Shown here one piece after another: positions 36,150 through 44,604 of a DNA stretch of 64,000 nt. Origin of the DNA: Terriglobia bacterium (GTDB lineage: Bacteria; Acidobacteriota; Terriglobia; Terriglobales; Acidobacteriaceae); NCBI GenBank assembly GCA_020073565.1, contig JAIQEY010000019.1, positions 1 through 64,000 of the forward strand, written 5' to 3'. Numbering within the stretch: position 1 is the stretch's first letter; every line of letters starts with the position of its first letter. Under the pieces are notes generated by a model that worked only from the letters and a program-made list of their open reading frames with translations, was not told where the DNA came from and did no database searches. A program made the position numbers and the translations under genes.

Positions 36150-36827
36150 ATGAACCACGACTTGGTGGTTCGGCAAAAAATGACGGAACGATACCTGCTC
36201 GATGAACTCGAACCCGCACAGCGGGACGAGTTCGAGGAACATCTTTTCGACTGCCCGAATTGCACCGATGATGTGCGAGCGGGTGTCATGTTCGTCGAGC
36301 AAAGCAAGGTCGTACTTGCGGAGAGCCCTGCCGTGGCTCTGGTGTCTACCCCCGCCCCTACCCCTCCACTATCGGGATGGTTCGCCTGGCTGCGACCGGC
36401 GTTTGCCCTGCCCGCGCTGGCCGTGCTTTTGGCGGTGGTCGGATATCAGAATCTGGTGACCTATCCTCAACTGCAGGGGGCACTTAAACAGCCACATGTA
36501 TTGCCCATGGCGTCGGTGAATCTGGGCACGTGGGGCGCAGGCGGCCCGGTGATCACAACCGCTCCGGGGAAAGGCTTCTTGCTTTTCTTCAGAATTCCGC
36601 CGGATGGGGTCTATGACCACTACACAGCAGACTTGATTAACCCCGCCGGAAAGCTAGAATGGTCGCTCACCATTCCGTTCGTCGCCGGTCAAGATCAATG
36701 GCCGGTGCAGGTACCCGGAGCGAATCGGGAAGCGGGAACTTATACGGTAGCGATACACGGCATTAGCGCAACTGGCGAAAGCACAGATAAGGGTCGGGCC
36801 TCATTCGAATTACAGACTCAGAAGTGA
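36150..36827 (+). CDS. Membrane zinc-finger anti-sigma factor
   Basis: A 225-residue protein with an N-terminal anti-sigma zinc finger (ERYLLDELEPAQRDEFEEHL then FDCPNC, giving H-x3-C-x2-C at residues 31-38). One membrane helix follows (about 84-100, PALAVLLAVVGY), then a ~125-residue extracytoplasmic domain. AAGGGAGA precedes the ATG. It most likely holds the upstream sigma factor inactive at the membrane until a signal releases it. The outer domain (FLLFFRIPPDGVYDHYTADL) is not one I recognise. Downstream come an unknown protein and a TPR-CHAT protease, candidates for the release step. Confidence 0.87.
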   Translation: MNHDLVVRQKMTERYLLDELEPAQRDEFEEHLFDCPNCTDDVRAGVMFVEQSKVVLAESPAVALVSTPAPTPPLSGWFAWLRPAFALPALAVLLAVVGYQNLVTYPQLQGALKQPHVLPMASVNLGTWGAGGPVITTAPGKGFLLFFRIPPDGVYDHYTADLINPAGKLEWSLTIPFVAGQDQWPVQVPGANREAGTYTVAIHGISATGESTDKGRASFELQTQK

Positions 36828-36851
36828 GCTTTAACGAGGAAGGCGTACAAT

Positions 36852-37751
36852 ATGGCCGCTATGCCGGAAGCACCGTGGCACGAGTTTCATGCCGAAGCAC
36901 ACGTCCTTAGCGGACACTTGCAACGTCCAGTCGAACAAAAGATCGAGCGGCACGCGCCGGTCGCGTTGAAAGACCGGAAGGGCGGCCATCTCACGCGCTT
37001 CACAGAGGACGTCAACATCGAGGGACTGGTCTCCTTCAGGCGGGGCAGCACGCGTGTGTCGGGAAGCCAGAGCGTCAAAAACGACCCGAAGAACCACGGG
37101 TGGGTGACCGTGGCGACTTCAATTCTCGAAGGTCTGAATGTGTTCGAAGTCTTCACGGCGGACCGTATCGTTTCGCAGGTTGCGACGGACCATCCGCTTG
37201 AGAATGGCCACTATCCGCACGTGACTTTCCTGGGTTCGCACTTCGACAATCTGCGAGTCAACGGCGTCCCCCTCACCATGAAACTCAACCTCGGAATCTG
37301 CGGTGAGAGACCGAAGGGCGACAAGTCCTATCTGACGGATCCCGGCTTCTTGAAGTGCGCCAAAGAGCAGGCCGAAAGGGTCGTCAAGACATCCGGCCTT
37401 CCCAAGGATCTTCAGACTGAGTACTCTAATAGGCTCGCCGCTATCAACAACCTCACTAAGGACATCGACAAGAGCCGCGAACGCAAGATCACATGCTCGA
37501 TCGTCAAAAACATCGACAACCTCGACGCGATTCCGATTCCCGGGATCCAAGCGGTGGGACACGTCCTGATCATTCCGCACTTTGGGACCGTGTCGCTGGG
37601 CGAGGTCGAGGTGAGCGACGTGTACTACGAAGGCTCGGCCAAACCAAGCAATTACTTCGAACTGATGATGGTCAAGATAGATATGGGCTGCGTGGGGCAC
37701 GGGAAGGTGAAGGGCCCGAGCGCTGGGTCCAACGGCCAAGGCTTCCCATAG
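36852..37751 (+). CDS. Unrecognised 299-residue protein in the sigma/CHAT operon
   Basis: I do not recognise this protein. It has 299 residues, no signal peptide and no obvious membrane helix. It starts at an ATG with GAGGAAGG upstream, 24 bp after the anti-sigma gene. The composition is that of a soluble beta-rich fold (HPHVTFLGSHFDNLRVNG; GHVLIIPHFGTVSLGEVEV), with a charged helical stretch near residues 170-215 and a Gly/Ser-rich C-terminus. Its last codons run into the reading frame of the CHAT gene. By position it could be a substrate, partner or inhibitor of the CHAT protease or of the sigma factor; this is inference only. Confidence 0.8.
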   Translation: MAAMPEAPWHEFHAEAHVLSGHLQRPVEQKIERHAPVALKDRKGGHLTRFTEDVNIEGLVSFRRGSTRVSGSQSVKNDPKNHGWVTVATSILEGLNVFEVFTADRIVSQVATDHPLENGHYPHVTFLGSHFDNLRVNGVPLTMKLNLGICGERPKGDKSYLTDPGFLKCAKEQAERVVKTSGLPKDLQTEYSNRLAAINNLTKDIDKSRERKITCSIVKNIDNLDAIPIPGIQAVGHVLIIPHFGTVSLGEVEVSDVYYEGSAKPSNYFELMMVKIDMGCVGHGKVKGPSAGSNGQGFP

Positions 37752-40318
37752 CTCTCGGCGGATGTCTGATAACGCTAGCCTGTTTACTGGGCTGCGTTCG
37801 TCACGACGATCCACAGGACGTTTTTCAGCACGCACAGCAAGCACTCACGAAGGGTGATTTAACTCGCGCCCAAAGAGAAGCCGAGCAGGGCGAACAGCGA
37901 TTTCGGGCGTCAAGTCCGGAATGGGCAAGACAATTCAGAATCCTGGAAGCCGAAGCGCTTTTGCAGCGGGGGATGTATCCGCAGGTGCTGACTCTGCTGA
38001 ATCTGGAAGAAACTCCCCCCGACAGAAACTCGATCATCGACGTTTTGGCCATCAAGGGTGCCGCGCAGGCGCGCCTGCATCATTTCAGCGAAGCTGAACA
38101 AGACCTTGCGCGTGCAGAGGAACTGTGCCACGCATCGGCGGAGGTCGCATGTGGACGAGCCCTCCGGGCGCGCGGCATTCTGGCGTGGCAGCAAGGCCAA
38201 CCGATCGTCGCGAAGCATTTCTTCGAACAAACGCGAGCTTTCGCCCACCTCCACGGCGATCAGTTCTTGGAGGCAACGACTCTTCTTAATCTTGGGCTGG
38301 GGGCGCTTCTTGAACAGCACTTTGACGAGGCGATCGATTGGACCGATGCTGCCTACCAGGCGGCAGTAGTTCTGGATGCGGGCATTATCGAAACGAAAGC
38401 ATTAGGCAACCTTGGCTGGGCTTACTACAACCTGGGTGACTCGGAAAAATCGCTGGAGCTGTCTCTTGAGGCCGAGAAGCGCGCGATTCAGGCCGGCGAT
38501 GTCATCGACCAACTTTCATGGATCACCAATGCCGGATATGTGTACCAGCAGGTGCACGATTTCTCGCGCGCGAAGGAGTCTTACCTAAAGGCCTTGGATC
38601 TTGCGAGGAAGATCAATGGCCGGGAAGATATCTACAACGCTCTGCGAGCACTGGCGCTGGTGTCCGTGCAGACCGGCGAACTCGATCAGGCACAAAAGTA
38701 TTCCGACGAAGCGATCGCCATCGCGCAAGGTGACAAGAACCGGACGGATGAGCTTTATCCCCTGCTGGTCAAGGGAATGATTTCCGCTCAAGAAAATGCT
38801 GTGGAGGCTGAGGGCATATTCCGCGAAGTGGAGGGAGACAAGTACGGAAACGCATCTCTGAAGTGGCGGGCTGAACATGAACTTGCGCGCCTCTATGAAC
38901 ATCAGAATCGACTGGAGCCGGCAGATCGCGAATACCGCGTCGCACTGGGCACGTTCGAAGCCGCTCGCTCGTCGTTAAAGCGCAACGACTCGAAGTTGCC
39001 GTTCTCCACCAACGCCGCCCACATCTACGACGACTATGTTCATTATCTGGTCACGCGGGGAAAAATCAATGATGCCCTGGGCTGGGCCGACTATAGCCGC
39101 GCTCGCACCCTGACCGAAGGTCTGGGATTGCTGGCGCAGGAAAGGCCGGCCGGCGTAGCGAAGCAATCTTTGGCCGGCCGACCGACACTGAAATCACAAG
39201 ATCTCGCCCGGCGGGTAAGGGGCGCACTGTTTTTCTACTGGCTGGGCGAGAAGCAGTCTTATCTGTGGGCAATCACGGCGCAGAAGACGAGTTTGTTTAC
39301 TCTACCTCCGGGCGGCGAAATCGATGCGGCGGTCGGGCGCTATCGTAAGGCCCTGGCCGGGCCGCAGGATGTGCTTGAGTCGGCGAACGAAGATGGACGC
39401 TGGCTGTATCGCACGCTGATCGCGCCTGCCGAGGCGCTCCTCGCTGCCCGACCCTCAGGGGCTAAAGCCCGGCCGGTTTGCCGCTCGTGCGGCACGGCTG
39501 AAGCCGTGCCCTTCCCGAAATCTACTTCTCCGGAAAACGGCCCCAAAGTTCTTCTCATCCCTGATGGCAGCCTGAACAACCTGAATTTCGAGACGCTGAT
39601 TGTGTCCGATCCGAAGCCACACTTCTGGATCGAAGACGCGACCGTCGCCGACGCGAGTTCCCTGCGCGTGCTAGCCGCTTCGTATGCCACCGAAAAGAAA
39701 CGCGCACGGCGGCTGCTTCTGGTCGGGGACAGTGTGGCTCCGAGCAAGGATTATCCGGAACTGGCGAAAGCTACGGTCCAGATGGCGAGCGTTGCCCGAC
39801 ACTTCCCTGCGAGCGAGCAACGGGTCCTGTCACGCGAACAAGCCACGCCCGCCGCCTACCTCAACAGCAATCCGGAACAGTTCTCCCACATCCACTTTGT
39901 GGCACATGGAACCGCCAGCCGGTTGAGCCCGCTTGATTCGGCCATTGTGCTGTCGCGGGGCAGCGCGGAGAACGATTCCTTCAAGCTTTATGCCCGCGAC
40001 ATTATCGGCCGCCCGTTGCGAGCTGACCTGGTCACGATCTCGGCGTGCTACGGTGCGGGCGAGAGGGCGTACTCGGGCGAAGGTCTGGTGGGACTCTCCT
40101 GGGCATTTCTCCGGGCGGGCGCGCACAACGTGATCGCCGCCTTGTGGGAGGCGACCGACGTCTCCACCGAGCAGCTCATGAGTAAGTTCTATGACGAACT
40201 GGATAAGGGAGCCACACCGGACGCCGCCTTGCGTACCGCAAAACTGTCTTTGTTGCGGGGCGGCGCGTTTCACAATCCGTTTTATTGGGCGCCGTTTCAG
40301 CTGTATGCGGGGTCGTGA
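37748..40318 (+). CDS. TPR-CHAT caspase-like protease, probable lipoprotein
   Basis: About 857 residues. A lipoprotein-like signal (IALGGCLITLACLLGC) is followed by some ten TPR-like repeats and a C-terminal CHAT peptidase of ~260 residues. The catalytic His is in HIHFVAHGTASRL and the Cys in LVTISACYGAGERAYS; the C-terminal NPFYWAPFQLYAG is typical of CHAT domains. The start is unclear: the frame is open from 37493, but no ATG, GTG or TTG lies near the signal sequence. I place it at an ATA overlapping the upstream stop; a CTG at 37766 is another option, or re-initiation. A repeat-derived insert of ~27 residues lies before the CHAT domain. CHAT proteases cleave specific protein partners; here the anti-sigma factor or the 299-residue protein are candidates. 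Confidence 0.83.
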   Translation: MALGGCLITLACLLGCVRHDDPQDVFQHAQQALTKGDLTRAQREAEQGEQRFRASSPEWARQFRILEAEALLQRGMYPQVLTLLNLEETPPDRNSIIDVLAIKGAAQARLHHFSEAEQDLARAEELCHASAEVACGRALRARGILAWQQGQPIVAKHFFEQTRAFAHLHGDQFLEATTLLNLGLGALLEQHFDEAIDWTDAAYQAAVVLDAGIIETKALGNLGWAYYNLGDSEKSLELSLEAEKRAIQAGDVIDQLSWITNAGYVYQQVHDFSRAKESYLKALDLARKINGREDIYNALRALALVSVQTGELDQAQKYSDEAIAIAQGDKNRTDELYPLLVKGMISAQENAVEAEGIFREVEGDKYGNASLKWRAEHELARLYEHQNRLEPADREYRVALGTFEAARSSLKRNDSKLPFSTNAAHIYDDYVHYLVTRGKINDALGWADYSRARTLTEGLGLLAQERPAGVAKQSLAGRPTLKSQDLARRVRGALFFYWLGEKQSYLWAITAQKTSLFTLPPGGEIDAAVGRYRKALAGPQDVLESANEDGRWLYRTLIAPAEALLAARPSGAKARPVCRSCGTAEAVPFPKSTSPENGPKVLLIPDGSLNNLNFETLIVSDPKPHFWIEDATVADASSLRVLAASYATEKKRARRLLLVGDSVAPSKDYPELAKATVQMASVARHFPASEQRVLSREQATPAAYLNSNPEQFSHIHFVAHGTASRLSPLDSAIVLSRGSAENDSFKLYARDIIGRPLRADLVTISACYGAGERAYSGEGLVGLSWAFLRAGAHNVIAALWEATDVSTEQLMSKFYDELDKGATPDAALRTAKLSLLRGGAFHNPFYWAPFQLYAGS
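39446..39520 (+). repeat. Palindromic repeat fragment inside the CHAT gene
   Basis: Bases 39453-39471 are the reverse complement of 22847-22865 in the intergenic element. A second palindromic module (GGCACGGCTGAAGCCGTGCC) follows at 39491-39510. The insert keeps the reading frame and encodes a Ala/Pro/Arg/Cys-rich linker just before the CHAT domain. Confidence 0.65.
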
Positions 40319-40328
40319 GGCAGATCGC

Positions 40329-40384
40329 AGAAGTCAGATTGGAGAAGTAGGGACGGCGGGTTTTACTTCTGCAATCTGACTTCT
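40329..40384. other. Long inverted repeat between convergent genes (bidirectional terminator candidate)
   Basis: AGAAGTCAGATT (40329-40340) pairs with AATCTGACTTCT (40373-40384). A nested AGAAGTA/TACTTCT extends the stem to about 21 bp with one mismatch. A TTTTT run at 40395-40399 follows it on the + strand. It lies between the CHAT gene and the convergent aldo/keto reductase. Confidence 0.55.
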
Positions 40385-40397
40385 AACTTCTGACTTT

Positions 40398-41438
40398 TTA
40401 CGACCAGCGCCGGAAGAAGAGCGCCTGGCGCGCGACCGGCTCGGCCTTTTCGCTGAGCGTCGCCAACTGGCGTTCGCTGAGCGGGGTAAAGTCTCGGGCC
40501 AACTGCACATTTTCTTCCAGCTGGGCGATCGTGTCGCAACCGATGATGACCGTGCTAACGGGCTGCGAGAGCACGTAGTAGAGCGCTTCTTTCATGGCCA
40601 GCGTGCCGGGGCCCTTGGCTGTGCCCGTCCACCCTCCCTGCTGTTGTGGATCCGGCTTCCAACTAGCCAGGATGCGTCCGCGAGCGGGAATCTTCATGCC
40701 GATGATGCCGAGTTGCTTCTCGACCGCCAGGGGCAGAAGCTTTTCCGTGAAGCTCAGGTGATGCCGGTCGGCGGCGTTGAGAGCCATCAGGATCTGGTCA
40801 AAGGAGAAACGCTCCAGGCATTGGATGAGAAGATCGGGATCATGGTGGCCGGTGACGCCGAGAAAGCGGACCATCTTTTGTTCTTTGGCTTCCTGAAAAG
40901 CTTCGATCGCTCCTCCCTTGGCGAAGATGCGGTCTACGTCGCTTTGCTCGTCGATGTGGTGGAGTTGCCAGGCATCGAGGTGGTCGGTGTTAAGCAGTTT
41001 CAGCGACTGCTCAAGCAGTTTGAGCGAGCCGTCGCGTGTGCGGTCGTGAGTTTTTGATGCGAGATAGACCTGGTTGCGGCGGCCCTTCATCACCTGTCCG
41101 ATGTAGCGCTGGCTCCAGCGCTCTTCCCCGCCGTACATGGCAGCGGTGTCAATGTAATTGACACCGAGATCGAGGGCGCGCTCGACGATGGGCACGGCGA
41201 CGGCGTCATTGTTGGGCTGCTCGATGGCGGCCTGTCCTCCGAGACTGAAGATGCCGACGCGGTAGCCGGTGCGTCCGAGATTGCGCGTGGGCATGGCCTT
41301 TTCGGTGACCGGATTGTTCGGAAGCGGAGGAAGCACGCGGGTACTCGTGTCGACGACTGCACCCGTAACGACGGCGGCACCGAGTACGCTGGATTGTTTC
41401 AGAAAGTCGCGGCGGGAGGAATGAGGAAGGTCGGACAC
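40398..41438 (-). CDS. Tat-exported aldo/keto reductase
   Basis: A 346-residue NADPH-type aldo/keto reductase with a twin-arginine signal (SSRRDFLKQSSVLGAAVV). The GTG at 41438 has GGAGG six bases upstream; the ATG at 41459 would put the Shine-Dalgarno inside the gene, so GTG is preferred. The catalytic tetrad is visible: Asp in NYIDTAAMYGG, Tyr in the same motif, Lys in VYLASKTHDR, His in DAWQLHHID. Tat-exported members of this family are common in Acidobacteriota; substrate unknown. It converges on the CHAT gene and seems to be a single-gene unit. Confidence 0.9.
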   Translation of the reverse strand: MSDLPHSSRRDFLKQSSVLGAAVVTGAVVDTSTRVLPPLPNNPVTEKAMPTRNLGRTGYRVGIFSLGGQAAIEQPNNDAVAVPIVERALDLGVNYIDTAAMYGGEERWSQRYIGQVMKGRRNQVYLASKTHDRTRDGSLKLLEQSLKLLNTDHLDAWQLHHIDEQSDVDRIFAKGGAIEAFQEAKEQKMVRFLGVTGHHDPDLLIQCLERFSFDQILMALNAADRHHLSFTEKLLPLAVEKQLGIIGMKIPARGRILASWKPDPQQQGGWTGTAKGPGTLAMKEALYYVLSQPVSTVIIGCDTIAQLEENVQLARDFTPLSERQLATLSEKAEPVARQALFFRRWS

Positions 41439-41569
41439 GAAGCACCTCCGAACAGGCAATCGTATGCCTGCAGGAACCGCCGGGCAACTGGCGGAGATGA
41501 AATCAAAATCACGGGCGCATCCGATTTTGCGGAGCGCCCGCGATGAACGGGGTTGGGTTTAGAGGCAAC

Positions 41570-42366
41570 TTACGGGTTGACAAAAACGATCGACGCAGCG
41601 CTGTTGTTGGTGGCGTCGCGGTCGGGCGTGGTGAGGCGTACGCCGGCGGTGGCCTCGGTCCATCCGGCGAGGGTCGGCACCACGGTGATGGACACCGTTT
41701 TGCCGGTACCGGGCGCCAGGCTTCCGATCTTACAACTCACCAGCGGGTTACCCGTACAGCCCTTGGTTGCAGAGACCAATGTGGTCTTCTTCGGCAACAC
41801 GAGAAGCGCAAAGACGTTCGCCGCGTCGTCATCCTGGATGTTGTACACGGTCACGGTGTAGGTGAGTGGCTCGCCGACTTTTCCCGGACTCGTCGCCGTC
41901 ATCGAAACCTGAACGTCGCTGAGTCCGACTTCGATGATATTGCTGGTGACAAAGGCGCTGGCCGTGCCGCCGCCATCCTCGTGAGCCACGGCGGTAACGT
42001 CCATCGGAGGGGTAGCAAAGGGGTGAACCACGATGACAAAATCGTGGGACTGACCCGGGTTCAGCAGCGGAATCGAGCACACGGCTGTCAGATTGGCAGC
42101 TCCCGGAGTGAAGAGGCAACCGCCGCTCAGAGCCGGCGAGATGGGAAAATCCCAGGCACTCATCGTGAACGTCACGGTGAGGTTCGGAGCATCCAACGTG
42201 CTGGTATTGGTAACGGTGGCCGTGTAGGTAAGGTTGCCGTTGATATGGGCGAGACGGCAAGACTCATCGAGAGCGAGGCCTGCGCGTAGGCGGCGTTCGC
42301 GACGAACAGGCTAAGAATGAAGGTGGCGAATCCGAAGACGCACCGGCGATTGATTGACTGAGACAT
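41570..42366 (-). pseudogene. Exported DUF11/CARDB-type repeat protein, frameshifted
   Basis: Two frames belong to one gene. From 42366 (AGGAGGAG before the ATG) a signal peptide is read (FATFILSLFVANAAYAQ), then ASLSMSLAVSP. The frame then drifts and stops at 42172. In the other frame the expected continuation begins at about 42245 (HINGNLTYTATVTNTSTLDA) and runs to 41570 through two DUF11-type beta-sandwich repeats (DVQVSMTATSPGKVGEPLTYTV). One base lost or two gained near 42240-42250 explains this. It is either a recent pseudogene or an assembly error. The intact protein would be ~260 residues and surface-associated. Confidence 0.75.
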
Positions 42367-42570
42367 AAAACTCCTCCTGAGTTAGGGTTGGCGCTTCCGC
42401 GCGGATTGGGTCTTGGGGAAGCCTGTGGGGAATCTGCACTCCCGGGTCACCGCTGACGCCGGGTAACTTCCTACTGAGTAATGCGAGAAACGGCAGGGAA
42501 ATTGTCCAGGACCACCAAAGAATGTGGGTCGGGCCGCACAATCTCTCCTGACGGGCCAACGCGCGCGCGT

Positions 42571-42600
42571 GCTTCCCGAGGGCGTCTGCCCCCGGGAAGC
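42571..42600. other. GC-rich hairpin downstream of the GloVer-repeat gene
   Basis: GCTTCCCG (42571-42578) pairs with CGGGAAGC (42593-42600), with further pairing inside. It lies just past the stop of the reverse-strand gene at 42612 and may end its transcript. No T run follows. Confidence 0.45.
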
Positions 42601-42611
42601 GGATTCTGACT

Positions 42612-44216
42612 TCAGTTCACCGTAAACTTGGCGGCACTGGTCGCGCTGCCACCCTTGGTTGTGATTTTGATCGTGCCGGTTTTGCCTCCCGTGGGGACGA
42701 CAGCCGTGACCTGCGTGTCTGAGTTCACCGTGAAGCTGGCGGCCTTCACTCCCCCAAATGTAACCGCGGTTGTCTGAGCCAGGCTCATCCCGGTGATCAC
42801 CACCGAAGTTCCAACCGTACCGCTGGTTGGGCTGAAACCGGAGATCGATGGGATTACCTTGAAGACCTGCGGCGTTACGAGATTGCCACCGGGCTCAAGC
42901 ACGGTCACGTTGCCGGTGGTTGCGCCCGCAGCCACAGTTGCGATCATGTAGGTGTCGCTGACCGCCGTGAATGTGCCTGCGCCCGATCCAAATTTCACGC
43001 CGGTGGCGCTGCTAAAGCCTTGGCCCAAGATGCCGACCTGCGTGCCCACTTTGCCCGACCAGATCACGACCAGGGAGGCAAAGGGCTTTAACTTATTCGT
43101 GAAGCTGTACAGAACGCCGTAAGCGGGAAATTGGCTTCCGCCGGTGTTCGTGGCGCCATAAATCGTGCCGTTGGTATGGAGCGTCGGGGTTCCGGTTGGA
43201 GTGAACCCGCCGGCGGTCTTGTTGAAGTTGTATAGCACGGAGAACGTCGTGCCGCTGGTGTTGATCTTGAAAAGACTGCCAACTCCATTGGCGCCTCCGC
43301 TGGTAGCAACACTATAGAGAAACTTGTCGCTTCCCTGTACCATCCCCGAAGATGGATTCACGCCGTCGAGTGTCGTGAAGTTGTGCAGGACCTTGTAACC
43401 CCCGCCGGCCATCGTCATTACGTAGACGGTTCCAAGCCCATTGGTTCCGCCCCACGGAGTTGTGCCGTAGAGCTTGCCGTCGGCAGCCTGCACGACGGGG
43501 CCGAAGGGATGCAGCCCATCGGCGCCAAAGTTGTGAATGATCTTCAGCTTTCCTTTGGTGGTGAGTTGGAAGACGGTGCCCTGGTTGAAGGTCCCACCGT
43601 ACGGAGTGGTTCCATAGAGATTCCCGTCCGTGCCGAGAATCAGGGGGGCTTGCGTCTCTGCAGGGGCGATGGCGATGACCGAGAATGTGCCGGAGGAAGT
43701 AATCCGGTATATTCTCCCCTGGTTTGTTCCGTTGTCAGTCACGCCATAGATGTTGCCGTCCGGAGCCTGGATCGGGGCAGCCCATGGATACGCACCGTCG
43801 GCGCCGTCGGTGAATTCGTGGAGCACACTCATACTGCCACCAGGGGTGATTTTGAAAACGGTGCCTTTGCGCAGGGCCCCTCCTTCCTCGGTTGTCCCGT
43901 AGAAGTTGCCGTCGAATCCCAGACTAAGTCCAGACTGAGGAAACTCCCCATCGTTCCCGGTGAAGCCATAGAGTTGGGTCACAGCGCCGGAAAGCGTGCT
44001 ATTGAAGACGGAGCCTACGCCGGAGAGCTGGGTCTGCAGCGTGCCATAGAGGCTCCCATCTTGTCCCTGCGCCAGCAGCGCGGGATACAGTGGATTGGCT
44101 CCCTCTTTGTGCCAATCGAAGTTGTGCAGTTCGGTATAGGTCTGCGCGTGAACGAACGTCGCGAGCAGGGTCAGCGCGACCACACAGAAGTGGCGAGACA
44201 GTCGAAGGTGTTTCAT
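42612..44216 (-). CDS. Exported GloVer-repeat (TIGR03803-type) protein with two IPT/TIG domains
   Basis: 534 residues from the ATG at 44216, which follows GGAGGAAA and begins a signal peptide (FCVVALTLLATFVHAQ). The frame extends to 44405 without homology. About seven GloVer-type repeats are visible (GNLYGTTPYGGTFNQGTVF, GKLYGTTPWGGTNGLGTVY, GTIYGATNTGG), predicting a beta-propeller. Two IPT/TIG immunoglobulin-like domains make up the last ~170 residues (VGTQVGILGQGFSSATGVKF; VGTSVVITGMSLAQTTAVTF). Such proteins are typical exported proteins of Acidobacteriota with no established function. Confidence 0.87.
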   Translation of the reverse strand: MKHLRLSRHFCVVALTLLATFVHAQTYTELHNFDWHKEGANPLYPALLAQGQDGSLYGTLQTQLSGVGSVFNSTLSGAVTQLYGFTGNDGEFPQSGLSLGFDGNFYGTTEEGGALRKGTVFKITPGGSMSVLHEFTDGADGAYPWAAPIQAPDGNIYGVTDNGTNQGRIYRITSSGTFSVIAIAPAETQAPLILGTDGNLYGTTPYGGTFNQGTVFQLTTKGKLKIIHNFGADGLHPFGPVVQAADGKLYGTTPWGGTNGLGTVYVMTMAGGGYKVLHNFTTLDGVNPSSGMVQGSDKFLYSVATSGGANGVGSLFKINTSGTTFSVLYNFNKTAGGFTPTGTPTLHTNGTIYGATNTGGSQFPAYGVLYSFTNKLKPFASLVVIWSGKVGTQVGILGQGFSSATGVKFGSGAGTFTAVSDTYMIATVAAGATTGNVTVLEPGGNLVTPQVFKVIPSISGFSPTSGTVGTSVVITGMSLAQTTAVTFGGVKAASFTVNSDTQVTAVVPTGGKTGTIKITTKGGSATSAAKFTVN

Positions 44217-44604
44217 GGTTTCCTCCAGATACCTGGTACTAATTCTTTTTCGATCGCGCCTCGCTCGATAGGGGTCTTGCCGGAGGCGAGCTTCCTGATG
44301 GGAGAGGTGGCTCTTCCCCAGAAACCACCTCTCCCTGAGCACTTCAACTTTCACGAACTCGGTAGCTTGGCCTTTCTCAACCGCTGTGCCCTGAGGAGAC
44401 GCCAAGCCATCCGAAGTGTTGCTCTACAAAGGAGTGTGAGAAAATCGCACAGATTGGCTCAAAAAAGCAGAAGATATTTTGCCGGAACTGAGGTTCGAAT
44501 CGTAACTCTCGCGTTTTCAGCTTATTGACATGCAATTCCAAAGCGGCTAAGCTTCCCGACCAAGCGGCGCTATCCTCCGGCGCTTTTCAGGCAGTTGCAA
44601 AACC
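44217..44604. other. Divergent intergenic region with a long hairpin and a promoter candidate
   Basis: A perfect 11-bp hairpin stands at 44301-44336 (GGGAGAGGTGG with CCACCTCTCCC), 85-120 nt upstream of the GloVer-repeat gene on its strand. A promoter candidate at 44525 faces the sigma gene. No credible ORF. Confidence 0.5.
44525..44553 (+). promoter_or_regulatory. Candidate sigma-70 promoter of the sigma/kinase operon
   Basis: A perfect TTGACA (44525-44530), a 17-bp spacer and TAAGCT (44548-44553), about 50 bp before the sigma gene start. Confidence 0.4.

Noticed and set aside
37493..37747. CHAT gene start at the ATG at 37493
   Set aside because: It would overlap the 299-residue gene by about 260 bp, give a very basic leader and bury the lipoprotein signal inside the protein.
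34890..40318. The CHAT locus as a type III-E CRISPR system
   Set aside because: No gRAMP/Cas7-11, no array and no Csx31-like gene. Only the sigma plus TPR-CHAT theme is shared.
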